Shown here: positions 15,802-22,545 of the stretch, in pieces | How positions within the stretch are numbered: the stretch's first letter is position 1 | How the letters are laid out: every line of letters begins with the position of its first letter | Assembly (NCBI GenBank): GCA_016287855.1 | Contig: JAEEXS010000003.1 | Location: forward strand, 1 to 33,794 | Length of the DNA: 33,794 bases | Direction of reading: 5' to 3' | Source of the DNA: Clostridia bacterium | Lineage (GTDB): Bacteria > Bacillota > Clostridia > TANB77 > RGIG9151 | Program-made: the position numbers and the translations under genes | Notes under the pieces: generated by a model | Databases searched by the model: none | Seen by the model: the letters and a program-made list of their open reading frames with translations, nothing else | What the model was told of the DNA's origin: nothing

Positions 15802-16719
15802 CTAAAAGTGTCTACCTCCGCCACCATGACTTCTTCCGCTACTACTGCTATGATATGAAGATCCACCACCACTACTACTTGAACTAGGTGGAATATATAC
15901 GCTTGAAGTATGGGTAGTTAAGAAATTATCTAATTTTTGAGTTAAATTTTTAGTTTTCATATATTCAACAGCTGTTGTTGCTTTTTTTATTGTTGTATGT
16001 TTAGATTTTTTTACACCTGTTGCTATTAAAGAAATTATTAGCGAAATAACTCCTATAACACTCAAATTTGTACCGGTAAAAACAGGGACTTTATAATTAG
16101 GATCTTCTGCTGGATTACCATCTTCATCAATATAATAACCCTTATTACTGTTAGGAATACCAGAATTAAACCAATACAAAGATGATCTTACAAAACTTCC
16201 CGCACAACCATAATAATCTCCGTCTACAATTTTATCATACGTTGCGTCTAAAATTCTTTCTATTCTATAGTCATCGTACATAAGTAGTGCTTGCCCACAA
16301 GTAGATATATACATTTCCCTTGTAGCCATATCTATTAGGAACAATAATCCATCATGATTTTCGCCTTTTCCAAAATAATTATAATCATAAAAATCATCCG
16401 CATAATCTTGGGCATCATATTTAGGATTTTCGTTTATTGTAACGATCGCCATATCTAAATTAGTATCTGAAATAAAGCTTGTAACTTGATTATACAATTC
16501 TACTTCTTCTGAGTCAGTAAAAAGGTCTGCAAAATCATATATTTTCTCTTCTTCATTTACTTTTGGTGTAGTTAAAATCGCGTCTTGGTTACTAGGCGTA
16601 ACAATTATATCTTCTGCTACTTGCAAGTTATCTAGCGTTCTTTCATAAGTAGTGGTAGATGCTAATGAAAAAGTTGAGATCATTATAATACTTAAAATTA
16701 AACTGTATATTCTTTTCAT
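15802..16719 (-). CDS. TPM-domain membrane protein (YdjH/YgcG-like)
   Basis: 305 residues. A signal peptide (MKRIYSLILSIIMISTFSLA) leads into a TPM domain at about 60-190: IYDFADLFTDSEEVELYNQV, DMAIVTINENP, GLLFLIDMATREMYIS and the last helix before YWFNSG. One transmembrane helix follows (LSVIGVISLIISLIATGV). The short tail ends in a Ser/Gly/His-rich stretch finishing SHGGGGRHF, common in this family. TPM domains lie outside the membrane; in other bacteria they are linked to photosystem repair, respiratory complexes or envelope stress. Paired with the zinc-ribbon gene 16 nt upstream, it resembles B. subtilis YdjH, which helps anchor a phage-shock-like complex. AAGGGGGT precedes the ATG. Confidence 0.87.
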   Translation of the reverse strand: MKRIYSLILSIIMISTFSLASTTTYERTLDNLQVAEDIIVTPSNQDAILTTPKVNEEEKIYDFADLFTDSEEVELYNQVTSFISDTNLDMAIVTINENPKYDAQDYADDFYDYNYFGKGENHDGLLFLIDMATREMYISTCGQALLMYDDYRIERILDATYDKIVDGDYYGCAGSFVRSSLYWFNSGIPNSNKGYYIDEDGNPAEDPNYKVPVFTGTNLSVIGVISLIISLIATGVKKSKHTTIKKATTAVEYMKTKNLTQKLDNFLTTHTSSVYIPPSSSSSGGGSSYHSSSSGRSHGGGGRHF

Positions 16720-16735
16720 ATTATCTACCCCCTTT

Positions 16736-17773
16736 CTAGGAAAGACTTATTATGTATAGAATTAATGCCATTATTCCAAAACTCCCGCCAAATATTCCAA
16801 AAAAAGTTAGCCAAAACTTTCCCCAATCTATTGGGATATTACCAACAAACTTTCCTGTTTGACCGTTCATCGCAAATAGATGCATTTTATCTTTATATTT
16901 TATATTAAGCATCCAAACTGGGAATAAAGTATATTTTATATTTTTAATATCTTTATTTATATTTTGAGTACTGTATGTTACTGATGTGTAACCAGATACA
17001 GTCGAAGAAATATATGATTTCATCGCATTATCTATTCTATATTCTGCTCTTTTATATGCTTCTTTATCGTCTACATCATATTTCTCAGCTAAAAATCCAG
17101 ATAAATATGCTGGGGTAAAATCCACCATTCCGTTATAATCAAATGGTTCTATTGAATCCATTGTATCATCGTCAAACTTACTTGAGCCATCTACTGGGAT
17201 TTTTTCAAAAGTTGCGTTTCCTTCACGAACAATACTATATGTATCTGTTTTTGTATATCTATAATTTCCACTGGTCCATGTTCTTACGGTAGCTCCAGTT
17301 CCGTTAAAATGACCATCCGCAAAACAATCGTATAGCCAAAAAGGAACGTATACTCCTGTTATTTTTTCTATTTGCTCTTTTTTACCAAACTCTTTTGGAG
17401 CAAATGGTTTTCCTTTTTTGAAGTTCAAAAACGTCTCTATTGCCTTTTCTTTAGTTGTTTTAAAAGGGATTACACTTGTAGGCTTTAACATACCGGTAAG
17501 CCTATTTTTTATTATTGCTGTATTTCCACAATAAACGCAAAAAGTCGCCGCGGTATTTTCGTCAGTTACGATTTGAGCACCACAGTTTGGACAACTATAT
17601 TCATCTACATCCATTGTTTCTTTTATGGATAAGTCTTCAAATTTCTTTTCATTTCTTTCTAAGTCTTCTAATCTATATTCTGAACCACAATATTCACATT
17701 TCCACGAATTACTTTCTGGGTTATATTTTAATACTGCACTACATGAAGGACATTTATAGTCTGCTGCATTCAT
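16736..17773 (-). CDS. TFIIB-type zinc-ribbon membrane protein (YdjG-like)
   Basis: 345 residues from the ATG at 17773, which follows GGGAGGT; codons upstream run through the promoter and are not coding. Two zinc ribbons open the protein (CPSCSAVLKYN with CEYCGSEY; CPNCGAQIV with CVYCGNTAI), about residues 7-85. A mixed domain follows (TSVIPFKTTKEKAIETFLNF, TGVYVPFWLYDCFADGHFNG, YTLFPVWMLNIKYKDKMHLF), then one C-terminal helix (FWLTFFGIFGGSFGIMALIL). Layout and length agree with B. subtilis YdjG, encoded with YdjH (TPM), YdjF (PspA) and YdjI (SPFH). The PspA and YdjI partners are not nearby. It is the first gene of the operon that ends with trmR. Confidence 0.85.
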   Translation of the reverse strand: MNAADYKCPSCSAVLKYNPESNSWKCEYCGSEYRLEDLERNEKKFEDLSIKETMDVDEYSCPNCGAQIVTDENTAATFCVYCGNTAIIKNRLTGMLKPTSVIPFKTTKEKAIETFLNFKKGKPFAPKEFGKKEQIEKITGVYVPFWLYDCFADGHFNGTGATVRTWTSGNYRYTKTDTYSIVREGNATFEKIPVDGSSKFDDDTMDSIEPFDYNGMVDFTPAYLSGFLAEKYDVDDKEAYKRAEYRIDNAMKSYISSTVSGYTSVTYSTQNINKDIKNIKYTLFPVWMLNIKYKDKMHLFAMNGQTGKFVGNIPIDWGKFWLTFFGIFGGSFGIMALILYIISLS

Positions 17774-17810
17774 TCTATCTACCTCCCAAAATCTATACTT
17801 CCACACGTTT

Positions 17811-17840
17811 ATTCTAACAAAATATTTATACATATTTCAA
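17811..17840 (-). promoter_or_regulatory. promoter of the zinc-ribbon/TPM operon
   Basis: TTGAAA (17835-17840), 18 nt, TAGAAT (17811-17816) on the reverse strand. The expected start is near 17804, giving a leader of about 30 nt. Confidence 0.6.
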
Positions 17841-17932
17841 TATTAATTTCTATTTTATAAAGTATATTTTTAAACATTTTAAAAAATTTTTTAATATTTA
17901 ATATGTTTCGACAAATTGCGACTTTTGACTTG

Positions 17933-17941
17933 TGATATATT
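17933..17941 (+). promoter_or_regulatory. putative extended -10 promoter of the toxin-like peptide gene
   Basis: TGATATATT is an extended -10 element (TG-n-TATATT). No good -35 lies 17 nt upstream. An alternative is TTGACT (17925-17930), 16 nt, TATGGT (17947-17952). Either way the transcript starts at about 17948-17960, and a short hairpin TGGTAT-TTT-ATACCA (17949-17963) falls at or near its 5' end. Confidence 0.45.
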
Positions 17942-17988
17942 CCATTTATGGTATTTTATACCAAATATTAAAGAAAGGAGGTATAAAT

Positions 17989-18060
17989 ATGCATCACTTA
18001 ATAAAAATACTAATATTGGCAATCATTTTCTACATATTATTTACTGATATCTGCTTGTAA
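17989..18060 (+). CDS. 23-residue hydrophobic peptide, candidate type I toxin
   Basis: The gene is only 24 codons but is very well formed: a full AAAGGAGGT ribosome site (17974-17982), 6 nt to the ATG, a TAA stop, and an 18-bp terminator 8 nt later. The peptide begins MHHLIKIL, has one continuous hydrophobic helix (ILAIIFYILF) and ends TDICL. It is one membrane span with a basic N-terminal side, as in Fst, Ldr and TxpA-type toxins, but I see no sequence match to them. A short antisense gene converges on it and carries a second copy of the 15-nt sequence spanning its start codon. Expression would permeabilise or disturb the membrane unless blocked by that RNA. The toxin role is inference from architecture. 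Confidence 0.7.
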   Translation: MHHLIKILILAIIFYILFTDICL

Positions 18061-18067
18061 AATTGCC

Positions 18068-18110
18068 AAAAAGAAAAGCGAGGGGAATACCGCCCCTCGC
18101 TTTTCTTTTT
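18068..18110. terminator. shared bidirectional terminator of the convergent toxin and antitoxin genes
   Basis: An 18-bp perfect stem (18068-18085 with 18093-18110; GC-rich core GCGAGGGG) has a 7-nt loop. The A-rich outer ends give a U run on each strand (TTTTCTTTTT). Confidence 0.93.
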
Positions 18111-18143
18111 TATGCATCACTTAATTATAGGCTTTCGCCTTAT
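18068..18143 (-). ncRNA. candidate antisense antitoxin RNA (par RNA II-like)
   Basis: The transcript is predicted to start near 18143, seven nt after a perfect promoter, and to end after the shared terminator near 18066, about 76 nt in all. In 5' to 3' order it holds a small AGGC-GAAA-GCCT hairpin (18140-18129), the complement of the 15-nt start-codon repeat (18125-18111) and the 18-bp terminator hairpin (18110-18068). It has no ribosome site and no open frame of note. It overlaps the 3' end of the peptide mRNA by its terminator and can pair with that mRNA's initiation region through the repeat, the same two contact points as RNA II with RNA I in par of pAD1. Its existence is inferred, not measured. 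Confidence 0.65.
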
Positions 18144-18149
18144 GAAACT

Positions 18150-18178
18150 ATTATATATTATATTGTATACACTGTCAA
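18150..18178 (-). promoter_or_regulatory. perfect consensus promoter of the antisense RNA
   Basis: TTGACA (18173-18178), exactly 17 nt, TATAAT (18150-18155) on the reverse strand. It lies directly after the stop of the LprI-like gene and reads away from it toward the peptide gene. It is markedly better than the peptide's own promoter, as expected for an antitoxin RNA in excess. Confidence 0.85.
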
Positions 18179-18180
18179 TA

Positions 18181-18945
18181 TTAATGTTCCTCAGTTTTAC
18201 TAATACTTAACCAAGGTACTTCCTCTTCTAATACCTTTTCTATATTAACTCCCGTTAAAAGTACTGTTTCTTCGTCTGCAGTTACATCTTCAGCATTCTT
18301 AGCAACTAATTCATTTTTTATTATATTTTCTTCTTCAAAACCAGCTCCATCATATTGAATCCAATATGTATCTCCATTAGAGAATAACTTTATTTGATTT
18401 AATGAACTTCCAGCAAATCCCGTTGGTGAAACAGTATCTACTACATAAGGTGCATCTGAATATTTTAAATCTTTTAATAAGCCTATTAAATATTTACATC
18501 TACGAGAAGTATAACGAGTTCCCATAGCATTTCTTGCCATAGCTTCTCCGCTTCCGCCTTCCCAAAGTTTTCCTTCTTCTTCAATAGCTTTTTCTTTTTC
18601 AGCTATCCATTTAAGCTCATCTTGTCTTAGCTTTTCAAATTCAGCCTTTGACATATTTTCTTTTAAGTATGCATAAACATCATTTAATAAATTATCATAA
18701 TCCTTTAAGATGTCTTCAGATGAAGCATTTATTTCTACTTGGCTTAAAGAATAATCTGAGTAAATTGCATCTTCTTTATTCTTTATTTCGTTTAATTTAT
18801 CTAGGAAATATTGTTGCTTTTCATTACTGCTTTTAATAGTTTCTACAGTTGGTTCATTATTATCTTGAGGTACATCTTCTACTTTTTCAAAACAACCAGT
18901 AAAGCATAGTGAAGCCAATAATAACATACATACTATTTTTTTCAT
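18181..18945 (-). CDS. lipoprotein with an LprI-type (DUF1311) domain
   Basis: 254 residues. A lipoprotein signal (MKKIVCMLLLASLCFTGC) puts the mature protein on the outer face of the membrane, attached at Cys18. Residues 45-160 match the lysozyme-inhibitor LprI N-terminal domain: SLSQVEINASSEDILKDYDN, LLNDVYAYLKENMSKAEFEK, LRQDELKWIAEKEKAIEE and GKLWEGGSGEAM. The C-terminal part (about 165-254) is beta-rich and unassigned. LprI in Mycobacterium inhibits host lysozyme, but in Firmicutes the domain is widespread with unproven role. It follows mscS by 18 nt and is probably its operon partner, which fits a cell-envelope function. The ribosome site is AAAGGGCG. Confidence 0.82.
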   Translation of the reverse strand: MKKIVCMLLLASLCFTGCFEKVEDVPQDNNEPTVETIKSSNEKQQYFLDKLNEIKNKEDAIYSDYSLSQVEINASSEDILKDYDNLLNDVYAYLKENMSKAEFEKLRQDELKWIAEKEKAIEEEGKLWEGGSGEAMARNAMGTRYTSRRCKYLIGLLKDLKYSDAPYVVDTVSPTGFAGSSLNQIKLFSNGDTYWIQYDGAGFEEENIIKNELVAKNAEDVTADEETVLLTGVNIEKVLEEEVPWLSISKTEEH

Positions 18946-18963
18946 TTTAACACGCCCTTTCTA

Positions 18964-19794
18964 TTATTCATTAACCATATGTACATTTATATGATTATAT
19001 GTCATAGTAACATTATTTCTATCGAAAGAGTGCTTTACTTCTTCAAGTAGATACCAATTTACATCCCAGTAATCTGAACTTTTTACCCAAACAGCTACAA
19101 TATATTCGATAGAACTCTCTAAATAGTTAGAAACATTTATTAGTGGAGCTGGATCTTCTAATATTCTCTCATCACTATCTACCGCTTCTTTTAATGCCTT
19201 TTTAACTTTCTTTATATCGTCATCGTATGATGCAGTAATTTTTAATACCAACCTTCTTTGACGCTCTGCATTATAGTTTGTAACTACTGTATCTGAAATT
19301 TTACCATTAGGTATAAATACTAACTTTTTATCCATTGTAACTATTTTTGTATAAACTAAGCCTATTTCTTTTACAGTACCACTTGTATCTCCAACTTCAA
19401 TAAAATCTCCTACTTTAAATGGTTTTGTTGCTAAAATAGATACTCCACCAGTAATATTAGTTAATGTGCTTTGAATTGCTAAAGATACAGCCAAACCGGC
19501 TACGCTCAACGTTGCGATTAACGAAGTTATAGGAATTCCAAGCATTCCTAAAACAATTATTAAAACTAAGAAATATAATACAGTTTTAACCGTAGCTTTT
19601 ATAAAAGTATGTAAGCTTTTTTCTACCCTTCCTTTTTCAATACCTTTTGCTACAAGTGTAGTTATAATCTTTACTACTATTAAGCTTACAACTAGCATTA
19701 TTACTGCTGGTAGCAAATTAGATACTGCAACCTGCGTCGCTGTAATACCAAGTTCGTCGCCCAATTTACTGAAACTCTCTGCAAATACTTCCAT
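18964..19794 (-). CDS. mscS: small-conductance mechanosensitive channel, MscS family
   Basis: 276 residues, close to E. coli MscS. Three helices lie at about 26-47, 66-88 and 90-120; the third is the pore helix, rich in Gly/Ala (SVAGLAVSLAIQSTLTNITG). The beta domain starts with KPFKVGDFIEVGDTSGTVKE and includes IPNGKISDTVVTNYNAERQR. The C-terminal alpha/beta part (about 180-276) closes the cytoplasmic cage. The channel opens under membrane tension to release solutes after osmotic downshock. The ATG follows AAGGAGGA. It leads an operon with the LprI-like lipoprotein. Confidence 0.93.
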   Translation of the reverse strand: MEVFAESFSKLGDELGITATQVAVSNLLPAVIMLVVSLIVVKIITTLVAKGIEKGRVEKSLHTFIKATVKTVLYFLVLIIVLGMLGIPITSLIATLSVAGLAVSLAIQSTLTNITGGVSILATKPFKVGDFIEVGDTSGTVKEIGLVYTKIVTMDKKLVFIPNGKISDTVVTNYNAERQRRLVLKITASYDDDIKKVKKALKEAVDSDERILEDPAPLINVSNYLESSIEYIVAVWVKSSDYWDVNWYLLEEVKHSFDRNNVTMTYNHINVHMVNE

Positions 19795-19829
19795 TGAAAT
19801 TCCTCCTTATTCAGTATAAAACCAATAGT

Positions 19830-19859
19830 ATTATACATTTCTTCGACATAGAATTTCAA
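19830..19859 (-). promoter_or_regulatory. mscS promoter
   Basis: TTGAAA (19854-19859), 18 nt, TATAAT (19830-19835) on the reverse strand, about 35 nt before the mscS start. Confidence 0.65.
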
Positions 19860-19888
19860 TAGAAATATATATTTTTGTCCAATATATT

Positions 19889-20341
19889 TTACCTATTAAG
19901 CAAATAAACCATTATATTTAAATACCCCGCAAAAACTAACCACAATATGTAAGGAATTTGAAGTAACCCGGCTAATTTATCCACTTTATAAAATTGTACT
20001 GTCATTACAATTACAAGGACTAAAAGTAGTAATAACCAAAAGAAAGCAAACAAATATGCATTAAAACCGAAAAATATCACAGACCATAAGTAATTTACTA
20101 TCAACTGCAAAAAATATACGCCTGAAATCATTTTCGATTTTAATGCATATCTTGATGCTCCAATCGCCATTAAAACATATAATATTGTCCAAGCTACTGG
20201 GAATAGCCAAGCCGGTGGAGTTAACATCGGCTTTTCTAATGCTGAATATACTTCCATTCCATCCATTGTAATTAGTGCTACTAATATACCGCCTAAAAGC
20301 GTAACAATTATATAAGCAGCATATGTTTTCCATTTTTTCAT
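19889..20341 (-). CDS. tspO: TspO/MBR family tryptophan-rich sensory protein
   Basis: 150 residues with five predicted membrane helices, the family topology. Landmarks are KPMLTPPAWLFPVAWTILYV (loop 1 and helix 2, near residues 37-56), LMAIGASRYAL, NYLWSVIFFGFNAYLFAF and LAGLLQIPYILWLVFAGYLN. TspO proteins bind porphyrins and related ligands and affect tetrapyrrole or stress responses; a chaperone or ligand-degrading role has been reported in some species. Its ribosome site is AAGGAGCG. The helical-protein gene upstream ends 38 nt before it, so both may be on one transcript. Confidence 0.93.
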   Translation of the reverse strand: MKKWKTYAAYIIVTLLGGILVALITMDGMEVYSALEKPMLTPPAWLFPVAWTILYVLMAIGASRYALKSKMISGVYFLQLIVNYLWSVIFFGFNAYLFAFFWLLLLLVLVIVMTVQFYKVDKLAGLLQIPYILWLVFAGYLNIMVYLLNR

Positions 20342-20379
20342 AAAACCACGCTCCTTATTTAATTGTATGCTACTATATT

Positions 20380-20814
20380 CTACAAATATTCCCTAATATC
20401 TACAGCTAATTTTTCTTCTAAGTTAATAAGCCTTTTAGTAATATCTTTTGCCTTTTCTTCTGCGGCTTTATACTGGTTCAAATATTTATTAAGCGACTTT
20501 ACTCCCATATTGCAACCATCTGTAATTAGATCACTTATGGTCTCATCCGTTGGTGAAACCATCATCATTGTATTAGTTTTTATCCAAGACATACCTTTTG
20601 CGAAAGGATTAGGCTCTTTTCCTGAATCTTGGTATTGATTTAATAAGTTTTTTGTTTCATTTCCTAATTTTTCATGTTCGTCTTTACATACTGTTAATTT
20701 TTGTCTTAATACCGCATTTTTCACATCTGGTAACACTTCGTCAATAGAACTTACGCCCATTTTTACTCCTGCATTACATTCTTTTAGTAATTGGACTGTA
20801 TCATTTTCTACCAT
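20380..20814 (-). CDS. conserved helical-bundle protein of unknown function
   Basis: 144 residues, nearly all predicted helix: an N-terminal pair (VQLLKECNAGVKMGVSSIDE, LRQKLTVCKDEHEKLGNETK), a middle segment with NPFAKGMSWIKTNTMMM, and a last pair (GCNMGVKSLNKYLNQYKAAE, AKDITKRLINLEEKLAVDIR). The shape suggests a ferritin-like or DUF2383-like four-helix bundle, but the typical Glu-x-x-His iron sites are not clear. Similar proteins occur widely in gut Clostridia, to my memory without a named function. No signal peptide or membrane segment is seen. AAAGGGAG precedes the ATG. The divergent gene is DUF378. Confidence 0.78.
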   Translation of the reverse strand: MVENDTVQLLKECNAGVKMGVSSIDEVLPDVKNAVLRQKLTVCKDEHEKLGNETKNLLNQYQDSGKEPNPFAKGMSWIKTNTMMMVSPTDETISDLITDGCNMGVKSLNKYLNQYKAAEEKAKDITKRLINLEEKLAVDIREYL

Positions 20815-20867
20815 TTAATCACTCCCTTTAATTCTATTTTGAGCTTTTATTGTGAAAATATTCTTAT

Positions 20868-20897
20868 TTTGTATTATATTTTTTAATATTATACAAA
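20868..20897. promoter_or_regulatory. near-palindrome between divergent genes
   Basis: TTTGTATTATATT (20868-20880) and AATATTATACAAA (20885-20897) are 13-nt arms with one mismatch and a 4-nt spacer. It contains TATAAT-like hexamers in both directions, so it may be overlapping divergent promoters, an operator, or both. Confidence 0.4.
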
Positions 20898-20935
20898 TAC
20901 TACCCATGTAGTTCTTTTTGAAAGGAGGAAAAATA

Positions 20936-21142
20936 ATGAAAGTTTTTTATGCCATTATTTTGACTTTAGTTATAATCGGCGGAATAAACTGGGGACTTAT
21001 TGGGCTATTTGATTATAATTTAGTCGATGCAATATTTGGTACAATGAGTATAGCTTCTAGAATTATCTATACATTAGTTGGTATCGCAGGTATAGGAGCA
21101 ATTGCTTTTTATGGTTACGGTAGGGCAATTCAAAAAGGCTAA
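20936..21142 (+). CDS. DUF378 family small membrane protein
   Basis: 68 residues. The start is the ATG at 20936, 5-6 nt after GAAAGGAGG; a longer TTG frame runs through that site. The sequence is VFYAIILTLVIIGGINWGLI followed by GLFDYNLVDAIFG and IIYTLVGIAGIGAIAFYGYG, the DUF378 (YuzA-like) pattern with its INWGLIG motif and two membrane helices. The function is unknown in any species. It is one of the few plus-strand genes and is closed by a strong terminator shared with rpmE. Confidence 0.9.
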   Translation: MKVFYAIILTLVIIGGINWGLIGLFDYNLVDAIFGTMSIASRIIYTLVGIAGIGAIAFYGYGRAIQKG

Positions 21143-21151
21143 CAAAAAAAT

Positions 21152-21177
21152 ATCCGTTGGTTTTTATACCAACGGAT
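21152..21177. terminator. bidirectional terminator between DUF378 and rpmE
   Basis: A 10-bp perfect stem ATCCGTTGGT (21152-21161 with 21168-21177) has long T runs on both sides, between two convergent stops. Confidence 0.93.
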
Positions 21178-21186
21178 TTATTTTTT

Positions 21187-21396
21187 TTAGTCTTCATCGA
21201 CAATATTAAATTTCTTCTTAAATCTTTCACTTCTACCACCAACAACTGTATTCTTTTGAGAACCGGTGTAGAATGGATGACATTTAGAACAAATTTCAAC
21301 ACGTAGTTCAGGCTTAGTTGAGTAAGTCTTAAAAGTCTCACCGCAAGCACATTTAACAGTAGCCTCTACGTAGTTTGGATGTATTCCTTCTTTCAT
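21187..21396 (-). CDS. rpmE: 50S ribosomal protein L31, zinc-binding form
   Basis: 69 residues. [20 protein letters not shown] and [14 protein letters not shown] are the L31 hallmarks. All four zinc cysteines are present (Cys16, Cys18, Cys36, Cys39), so this is the C+ paralogue, normally used when zinc is plentiful. The C-terminus [13 protein letters not shown] is standard. AAGGTG stands 6 nt before the ATG. A likely extended -10 (TGGTATAAA) lies about 35 nt upstream of the start codon, with a TTGACT at a long 21-nt spacing. I see no Zur-like palindrome. Confidence 0.95.
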   Translation of the reverse strand: MKEGIHPNYVEATVKCACGETFKTYSTKPELRVEICSKCHPFYTGSQKNTVVGGRSERFKKKFNIVDED

Positions 21397-21516
21397 CTAA
21401 TTCACCTTCTTTCAAACCTCTTTATACCAAAAATATTATTTTCGTTTAGTCAACGGATATAATTTTACCATATAATGTCACGATATTCAAGTATTTTTTT
21501 GAAAAAAGGCAAATGC

Positions 21517-21545
21517 TTGATTTTTATACTTAGGTATGGTAATAT
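21517..21545 (+). promoter_or_regulatory. tRNA-Arg promoter
   Basis: TTGATT (21517-21522), 17 nt, TAATAT (21540-21545), preceded by TGG as an extended -10. The tRNA begins 13 nt after it. Confidence 0.65.
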
Positions 21546-21558
21546 TATTTAGTAATTT

Positions 21559-21635
21559 GCGGGTGTAGCTCAGTAGGATAGAGCAGCAGTTTCCTAAACT
21601 GCGTGCCGTAGGTTCGATTCCTATCACTCGCACCA
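21559..21635 (+). tRNA. tRNA-Arg, anticodon CCT
   Basis: 77 nt including an encoded CCA. The acceptor stem GCGGGTG pairs with CACTCGC (one G-U). The D arm is TAGCTCAG...GAGCA; the anticodon stem is GCAGT/ACTGC with loop TTCCTAA, anticodon CCT, which reads AGG. The T arm is GTAGG-TTCGATT-CCTAT. A terminator follows at once, so it is a single-tRNA transcript. It lies at the left border of a segment of unusual composition. Confidence 0.96.
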
Positions 21636-21646
21636 TAAAAAAAACA

Positions 21647-21674
21647 AAGCTCACAGGTACTCACCTGTGAGCTT
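21647..21674. terminator. terminator after the tRNA and the 84-residue gene
   Basis: AAGCTCACAGGT (21647-21658) pairs with ACCTGTGAGCTT (21663-21674), 12 bp perfect with a 4-nt loop. T-rich tracts on both strands let it serve the tRNA (plus) and the convergent small gene (minus). Confidence 0.88.
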
Positions 21675-21683
21675 CACTTTTTA

Positions 21684-21938
21684 TTAAGCATATCTTGTGT
21701 TGAGGTAAACCTCAACTTGGTCAAAATCAAAAAAAACATCCAGACAATTTACAAATTTCGTACCGTCTACTCCTTCCTCAATACTCCCAGATTGCCAACC
21801 ATATTTAGTGCCCTTTTCAAAAACAACTACATCACATCCGACAGGTAATTCTTCAGGATTGGGGATATACTTTCCAGCCCAGTGCTCTCTTAATTCTCGC
21901 TTAGTATGGTTGTTAATTCGCTTGGATTTTCCAAACAT
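21684..21938 (-). CDS. small orphan protein of unknown function
   Basis: 84 residues from the ATG at 21938, which sits 7 nt after GGAGG; a GTG one codon earlier is only 4 nt away. The N-terminus is basic (MFGKSKRINNHTKRELREHW); the rest has short strands (CDVVVFEKGTKYGWQSG, FVNCLDVFFDFDQVEVYL). No helix-turn-helix, membrane segment or zinc site is evident, and I recognise no family. It is more GC-rich than most neighbours: 27 of 60 bases in line 21841, against 13-22 in the background lines I counted. With its place just after a tRNA, this hints at acquired DNA. Confidence 0.7.
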   Translation of the reverse strand: MFGKSKRINNHTKRELREHWAGKYIPNPEELPVGCDVVVFEKGTKYGWQSGSIEEGVDGTKFVNCLDVFFDFDQVEVYLNTRYA

Positions 21939-22078
21939 CACTCGTCCTCCTGTTTTAATTAAATATAGAATGTTTTCGAGATGTTTCGACCGTGCTGCAC
22001 ACTTCTCCTCTTATATATAAGGAGATAAAAATCAATATATAAATCGGTTATATAGTACCACAAGAACTTACTAAAATC

Positions 22079-22127
22079 AAGTTAGAGGATAATTTCACAA
22101 AATCATATATTATAAATTATCTAACTT
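22079..22127 (-). terminator. possible hicB terminator
   Basis: Two paired blocks (22079-22085 with 22121-22127 and 22089-22095 with 22114-22120) form a 14-bp hairpin with a 3-nt bulge and a loop of 18 nt. Only four T follow on the minus strand, so efficiency is doubtful. The rest of the 168-nt gap (21942-22109) shows no gene. Confidence 0.4.
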
Positions 22128-22508
22128 TAACTCTTTTTTTAATGCTTTTTGTAGTAGTGCAGATACATTAATCCCAGCTTTTTCAGCTTCTAAATCAAGC
22201 CATGCAGGTAACGAAACATTACGTCTTACTGTTTTCATATCATTTTTTCTACGATATTCTGTAAAATCTACATCTACTAAGGTTATTACATCCTCTTCAT
22301 TGTTCCTTGAAACAGTATCAAGTTCCGAAGGCACAGGCAATTCTTCTCCATTATCTTGCATATCAATTCCCATTAGACCAATTGCATCTCTTGCCATAAG
22401 AATCGCTTCTGCATAGTCTTTCCCTTGCGTATTAATATTAAAATCTGGAACATATACTACAAAGCCTTGCTTTGTTTTCGTTAAAATTATTGGATAAACT
22501 TTACTCAT
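22110..22508 (-). CDS. hicB: HicB-family antitoxin
   Basis: 132 residues. I prefer the ATG at 22508, 8-9 nt after GGAG; two earlier ATGs in frame lie in or before that site. Residues 1-60 have the partial RNase H-like fold of HicB (YPIILTKTKQGFVVYVPDF, then GKDYAEAILMARDAIGLMGI). Residues 95-130 are a ribbon-helix-helix DNA-binding segment (RRNVSLPAWLDLEAEKAGIN, then VSALLQKALKKEL). It should neutralise HicA and repress the operon. The gap to hicA is 37 nt, longer than in most hicAB pairs, so the coupling is loose. Confidence 0.92.
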   Translation of the reverse strand: MSKVYPIILTKTKQGFVVYVPDFNINTQGKDYAEAILMARDAIGLMGIDMQDNGEELPVPSELDTVSRNNEEDVITLVDVDFTEYRRKNDMKTVRRNVSLPAWLDLEAEKAGINVSALLQKALKKELKLDNL

Positions 22509-22545
22509 ATCAATCATCTCCATTTATATTTTATTACGCAAAAAG

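Larger units (their letters stand above)
17988..18125. repeat. 15-nt direct repeat flanking the shared terminator
   Basis: TATGCATCACTTAAT occurs at 17988-18002, covering the peptide's start codon and next four codons, and again at 18111-18125, directly after the terminator arm. The second copy lies inside the antisense gene, so the minus-strand RNA contains the exact complement of the peptide's translation start. Confidence 0.9.

Noticed and set aside
17988-18125. CRISPR-like repeat
   Set aside because: There are only two copies of 15 nt, with a terminator and a gene between them; no array, and no cas gene in the window.
21063-21350. 95-codon minus frame across DUF378 and rpmE
   Set aside because: It overlaps two well-identified genes and a terminator hairpin in another frame.
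21981-22040. Ribosome-site-like AAGGAGA on the plus strand
   Set aside because: No start codon with an open frame follows within a reasonable distance.
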